A DNA stretch of 64,000 nt, taken from Plasmodiophora brassicae (taxonomy: Eukaryota; Endomyxa; Phytomyxea; Plasmodiophorida; Plasmodiophoridae). Location of the stretch: assembly GCA_039704465.1 (NCBI GenBank), contig JASFAU010000003.1, forward strand, positions 1,426,001-1,490,000, given 5' to 3'. Positions 60,201 through 64,000 of the stretch are shown in pieces (the stretch's first letter is position 1; every line of letters starts with the position of its first letter). Below the pieces are notes generated by a model. It was not told where the DNA came from, did not search any database, and saw only the letters and a program-made list of their open reading frames with translations. A program made the translations under genes and the position numbers.

Positions 60201-63200
60201 ACATTCTTGTATAGGTTGTAGGTGAACTGGTCCCGGATATTCGTTGTTCGCTGTGCTCTTTGAGGAGCCTACTCGCAGCAGTTAGGTAACTTCTCGGGCA
60301 ACGCGACAGATGCCTGACCTTGGGAGATGAATCGATGGAGCGTAGAAAGAGCCCGACAAACCACTCCAGCGAATACTGGTACATGGGGTCAACGTTGACC
60401 AGATCGGATATGCAGAAGAAGAGGTTCGATGACGTCAGCGCCAATGGTTGATACTCGGCGCGAATCTTGTTGATACGGGTCTCAGTGGTGATTGCTTCTT
60501 GAACGCGTTTCTCAATTTGCTTGGATGCTTCTTTGCTCTGTTACGGTGGATTAGTACCACGAACACTACTGCTAGCAGAACATGTCTAGTGGCAAACCTT
60601 TCCAAGTGCAGCAATCAATTCCTCATTATCCAAGATGTTGCCCTCGGCAGAACTCAGCCGCTGGAGAATTTCGTCTTCGATCTTCGACAGTTGACGCTGA
60701 TATTCGCTGTTGCTAACAATGAGCTCGTTTCGTTCTTGTTCGAGTTTCGGCTCTTCTTTTGACACGACTTGCCCGAGCATTTGATCTTCCAAACCTTCAG
60801 GTGTGATCATGAAATTCACGATCACTACCTTGGTTGAGATCTGTACGAAAGGGAGTCAGCGAAAATCCTCCTAACACAGAGATCGACACAGACCTGAGGC
60901 GTGTAGTGCGGATTAGCTAGCTTTGTCGTCATATACAACGAGAAGTTCGTGTCGAATTCAACAGATGCTTCGCCTAGTTTGATCATTTTGCGACCTCCGG
61001 CAACGTAGAATTGTTTCGTTAGAATCGGATCCAGCATTGAGTCAAGCGTTTCGCCGACGTCCTCGATGAGAAGAGGTGTACCAAACTAAGCTTTTGATTA
61101 AACTGGGTTCAGCGAAATTCGTCTCGAGGCAGTCTACCTGAAGACAGTTTTCCAGTGTACGTGTGAAGCCCGAATCGCGAAGCTTGACAATCTTCATCGA
61201 TCGCGACTTTTCCTTCAGGCATATCCATCGGTGAGCTTGAGCCTATGCGTGGGCCTTTAGCTGCCATGACGAGCGAACAATACGTTCGGCAAATACCTGA
61301 GGATCAATCATCAACGGGTACATCGTCGAGTTCTTCATAATGACAGCGTTATCGAGGGAAAACTGATCTTTGGGCAGTTTCTGAATGATCCATTCCCTAA
61401 TCTCGACAGGGTTGCCCAAGACGGAGTTGAGCGTGAAGGCCTGAATTGAAAGTCAGTGGCGCAAACCGCAAGTACTATCACGATAACCGGTACCTCTGAA
61501 ACAGGAATTGAGGCAGCTTGGAGGGCAGCCTTCCAGGCGGCTATGATTTTCTCTCTGAATGTATGCGTGAACGTTCCCAGATAGGCGATGACACCAGAAG
61601 ACACGACAATGTTGCCGACAACATTGTTGAAGTCCTTGGTGAGATCGGCCGCTCGTTGCGTCCAACGATCTTTCTCTCCGCCCAAACCTCCAATCAGTTT
61701 CTCAGCACGTTCCAATCTCCTGTTATTCGATGGCACATTTTGTTAGTCGCCAAGAAGAGGCAAGGTGACATGGCACGAACCTGCTGCAGTCTTCGACATC
61801 ATCCTCCAGTTTGCGCTTCCTATGCAATATTAGTGATTCAATCGGTCAATAAATCTGAGGAGCTATCTGACTTGGCATCGGCAATCTCGAATTGTGTCTT
61901 CAGATCTTTCAGGAGTTGTTGAACAGCGTCGAACTGGACGATCTTGGCGTCCAACTGTTTCTTGGCTTCGGCAAGGGACGCTTCTGAGTTCGCCAGAGCA
62001 ATCTGACCGAAAATACGATCAACCTCTTCCAGCAAGTTCCGATTATGAGGTCGTACCTTCATGGGCCCGACGTCCTTGGCAACCTCATTGTACGTGAACA
62101 GGGCACGAACCCACTTGCATAACCCCTGTGCCGCAACAGATGCTTTCTTGACTTTGTCGGGAATGAATTCTGCGCGAAATGCTTAGAACGATGCTTGTAG
62201 TCGAGTACAGGGAAGCCTTATTCCAACCAGGGTTGTCCATGTACGGTCGAATAGCATCAATGATCTTGGGCGGGATGTTATCCTTGTCGTAGTTTTGCAG
62301 TGTTGTAAGGAATTTCGGGTCACCGAGAAACGACTTCTTTGCAGTTTCCCAATAATCAGACACCTTCTGACCAGCAGCTCCAACTTTGATGGGCTCGACA
62401 TCCAACATGATGCAAACTGCATGCACGTCTCAGGAGCGATTCAAAGGATGCCCAGGTACTTGGGACTTACTCGTTTCCATTGTCAACACGACAGCAGGTG
62501 GTGGTGTCTTCATCGCCTTGACCTCAACAATGTCGCTTTTCTTCAAGACCTTCAGAGCTTTCAACGCGTTCTCGTAAGCGGGTAGTGCGGCATCAAGCTT
62601 CACTTGACATTCGTCCTTGATACGTTGCGCCTCGGCGGCCTGCTGATTACAGATCTGCGTCTCGGTTTCGACAACCTAATCCAAAAGCATCATAATGGGT
62701 TCTTTGCCAAATGAAAGCCGAAACAATGGACCTTGGATTGTGCGTCTGCTTCAGCTGTGCGCAGTTGGATTGTGACCATCAGATCAGCCGTTTCCGCCGA
62801 GCTCTGAATCAATTGTGGCTTCAGAAGTTCCAATTGTTCCTGCATTCCCTTGACTTGAATTTCCGTATCAGCCAGTTTCTGCAGGCCATTAACATAACGG
62901 TCTCGAGCACGACCAATTTCACTGACAAGCGCACGATCAGCGGCACTGCTGACATTACTATATAGATCTCCAACCTTCGCTTGGATTCGAAGATGTTGGA
63001 AAACGTCTTCAGTAAGCTCAGATATGACGTTGGCGTCACATAGTTATAGCGGTTCAGAGCGGCCTTGTACTCGGCACTGAGGTCGACGACGCTCTGCTGC
63101 ATGGATACACATATATCAACAACACGTTCGTCGACGTCGACATTTGCCAAGAATCGATCAGCAACCGATCTAAAGAGAGCCGTTCAGAAGGTTGACTGTG

Positions 63201-64000
63201 ATAGTCGCCAAAGCCGTTTTACCGAAGCGCATTCGTCGGCCACGGATGGAACCAGTCGATCGTGCAACAATTAACCAGAGACGGAAACTGTCTTAAGCGC
63301 TCACGAAACGCGTCACCGATGGGGGACAGACAAAGAACAATGTGGATATTCTGGCGGCAACGCTGAACGAAGAAGGAATACACGGCAGAAGCAGAATCAC
63401 CACGGTTCGCCGCTCGTGCCGCCGTGCTCGTGCTGTCGACGATAGATGCAAGCTCCTCTGGAGCGAACAAATTCGGAACCTGATGAAGTCGCTAAGCGAA
63501 ATGTCTTTCAACAAGCACCGACATATGCATGACGCACCTCTCCATTGTTCAGAATGTTGTTGATGTCTTCGAGAAATGATTCGTTCTTCAGGTTGTTGTC
63601 ACTCAACAAGAAGACTTGCTGAACATCCTCGACTCCCGACGTTGTCAAAAGCTTTTTCAAGTCGTCTCTCCATTCGTTCACGCCGTACAGGTTGCCCGCC
63701 TCGATCGAGAATACTTGGTACTCAGCGGCGAAAGCCTGAGTTTGGATCAAGAAAACAAGGATCAGTTGACGTTACAGAAATTAGTACGCTCAGCTAGGCA
63801 TACAGCTATTCTCGTCAAGCTTTGACGACCACTGCCACCGACACCAACCAGTAGGGCATTGCCCAGCGGGTTTCTGATTATGCGAACGATGCGTGTGATG
63901 TGTTCAATGGCAGACTCGAAGAGAACCAGGTTCATCGTGGTCGTATGGGCAATGTTGTAGTCTTCCAGAAGTTCGTTGACGCGCCGCCGCAAATTTTGGT
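57209..64000 (-). CDS. Dynein heavy chain, AAA4 to C-terminus (5' part outside window)
   Basis: Axonemal-type dynein motor subunit. On the complement, from the window end: AAA4 P-loop [24 protein letters not shown]; stalk helices with [37 protein letters not shown] and [15 protein letters not shown] near the second stalk helix; AAA5 with the [16 protein letters not shown] region; [18 protein letters not shown]; the AAA6 region; and the C-terminal domain with [52 protein letters not shown] and the end [15 protein letters not shown]. Many introns of about 50-60 nt interrupt it. The presence of the C-terminal domain and the sequence style point to an axonemal, possibly inner-arm, chain; subtype not determined. 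Confidence 0.93.

Overview
The window is GC-rich nuclear DNA from a eukaryote. Genes are split by short GT-AG introns, mostly about 49-64 nt and in places apparently only 28-36 nt. Proteins include alpha-tubulin, TAF1, USO1/p115, proteasome Rpn12, RPL12, a SET-domain methyltransferase, an eIF2-alpha-type kinase and an axonemal-type dynein heavy chain. A dynein heavy chain, a MORN5 homologue, a dynactin Arp11 homologue and alpha-tubulin point to a flagellated unicellular organism. The lineage cannot be fixed from sequence reading alone; a free-living protist carrying giant Cys-rich surface proteins fits best.

Layout. 0-7 kb: 3' half of a divergent alpha-tubulin (+), a MORN5 homologue (-), TAF1 (+) and a leucine-rich-repeat protein (-). 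7.3-7.7 kb: two 5S rRNA genes. 8-16 kb: USO1/p115, Rpn12/PSMD8, a DUF4604 (KIAA1143-like) protein, a small membrane protein and a Mut7/EXD3-like 3'-5' exonuclease in eight exons. 16.2-20.3 kb: a 71-bp near-perfect palindrome, a secreted poly-Q/Asn-Thr repeat protein and a single-pass membrane protein. 20.5-29.2 kb: a coiled-coil protein (-) head-to-head with a CH-domain coiled-coil protein (+), an eIF2-alpha-family kinase (+), an SAP30BP/HCNGP homologue (-) and Arp11/ACTR10 (+). 29.4-39.5 kb: a UvrD/SRS2-like helicase (-), a gamma-glutamylcyclotransferase-like protein (-), acetyl-CoA acetyltransferase (-), a 5S gene, RPL12 (+) and a SET-domain methyltransferase (-).

40.5-53 kb is dominated by a giant minus-strand gene. 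It encodes a signal peptide, two IPT/TIG domains and more than forty CPAG-type cysteine-rich repeats. Near its 3' end lies a 300-bp inverted duplication in which each arm carries a 5S rRNA gene. 53.8-57 kb: a METTL22-like methyltransferase (-), a small secreted Gly-rich protein (-), a 197/200-bp inverted duplication and a sixth 5S gene. 57.2-64 kb: the C-terminal half (AAA4 to C-terminus) of a dynein heavy chain (-), running off the window end.

The most unusual feature is the dispersed set of six 120-bp 5S rRNA genes, on both strands and lying singly or in pairs among protein genes. Four share an upstream element, and two lie in an inverted duplication. Exon joins below were made by eye from reading frame, GT/AG sites and family similarity; no alignment program was run.
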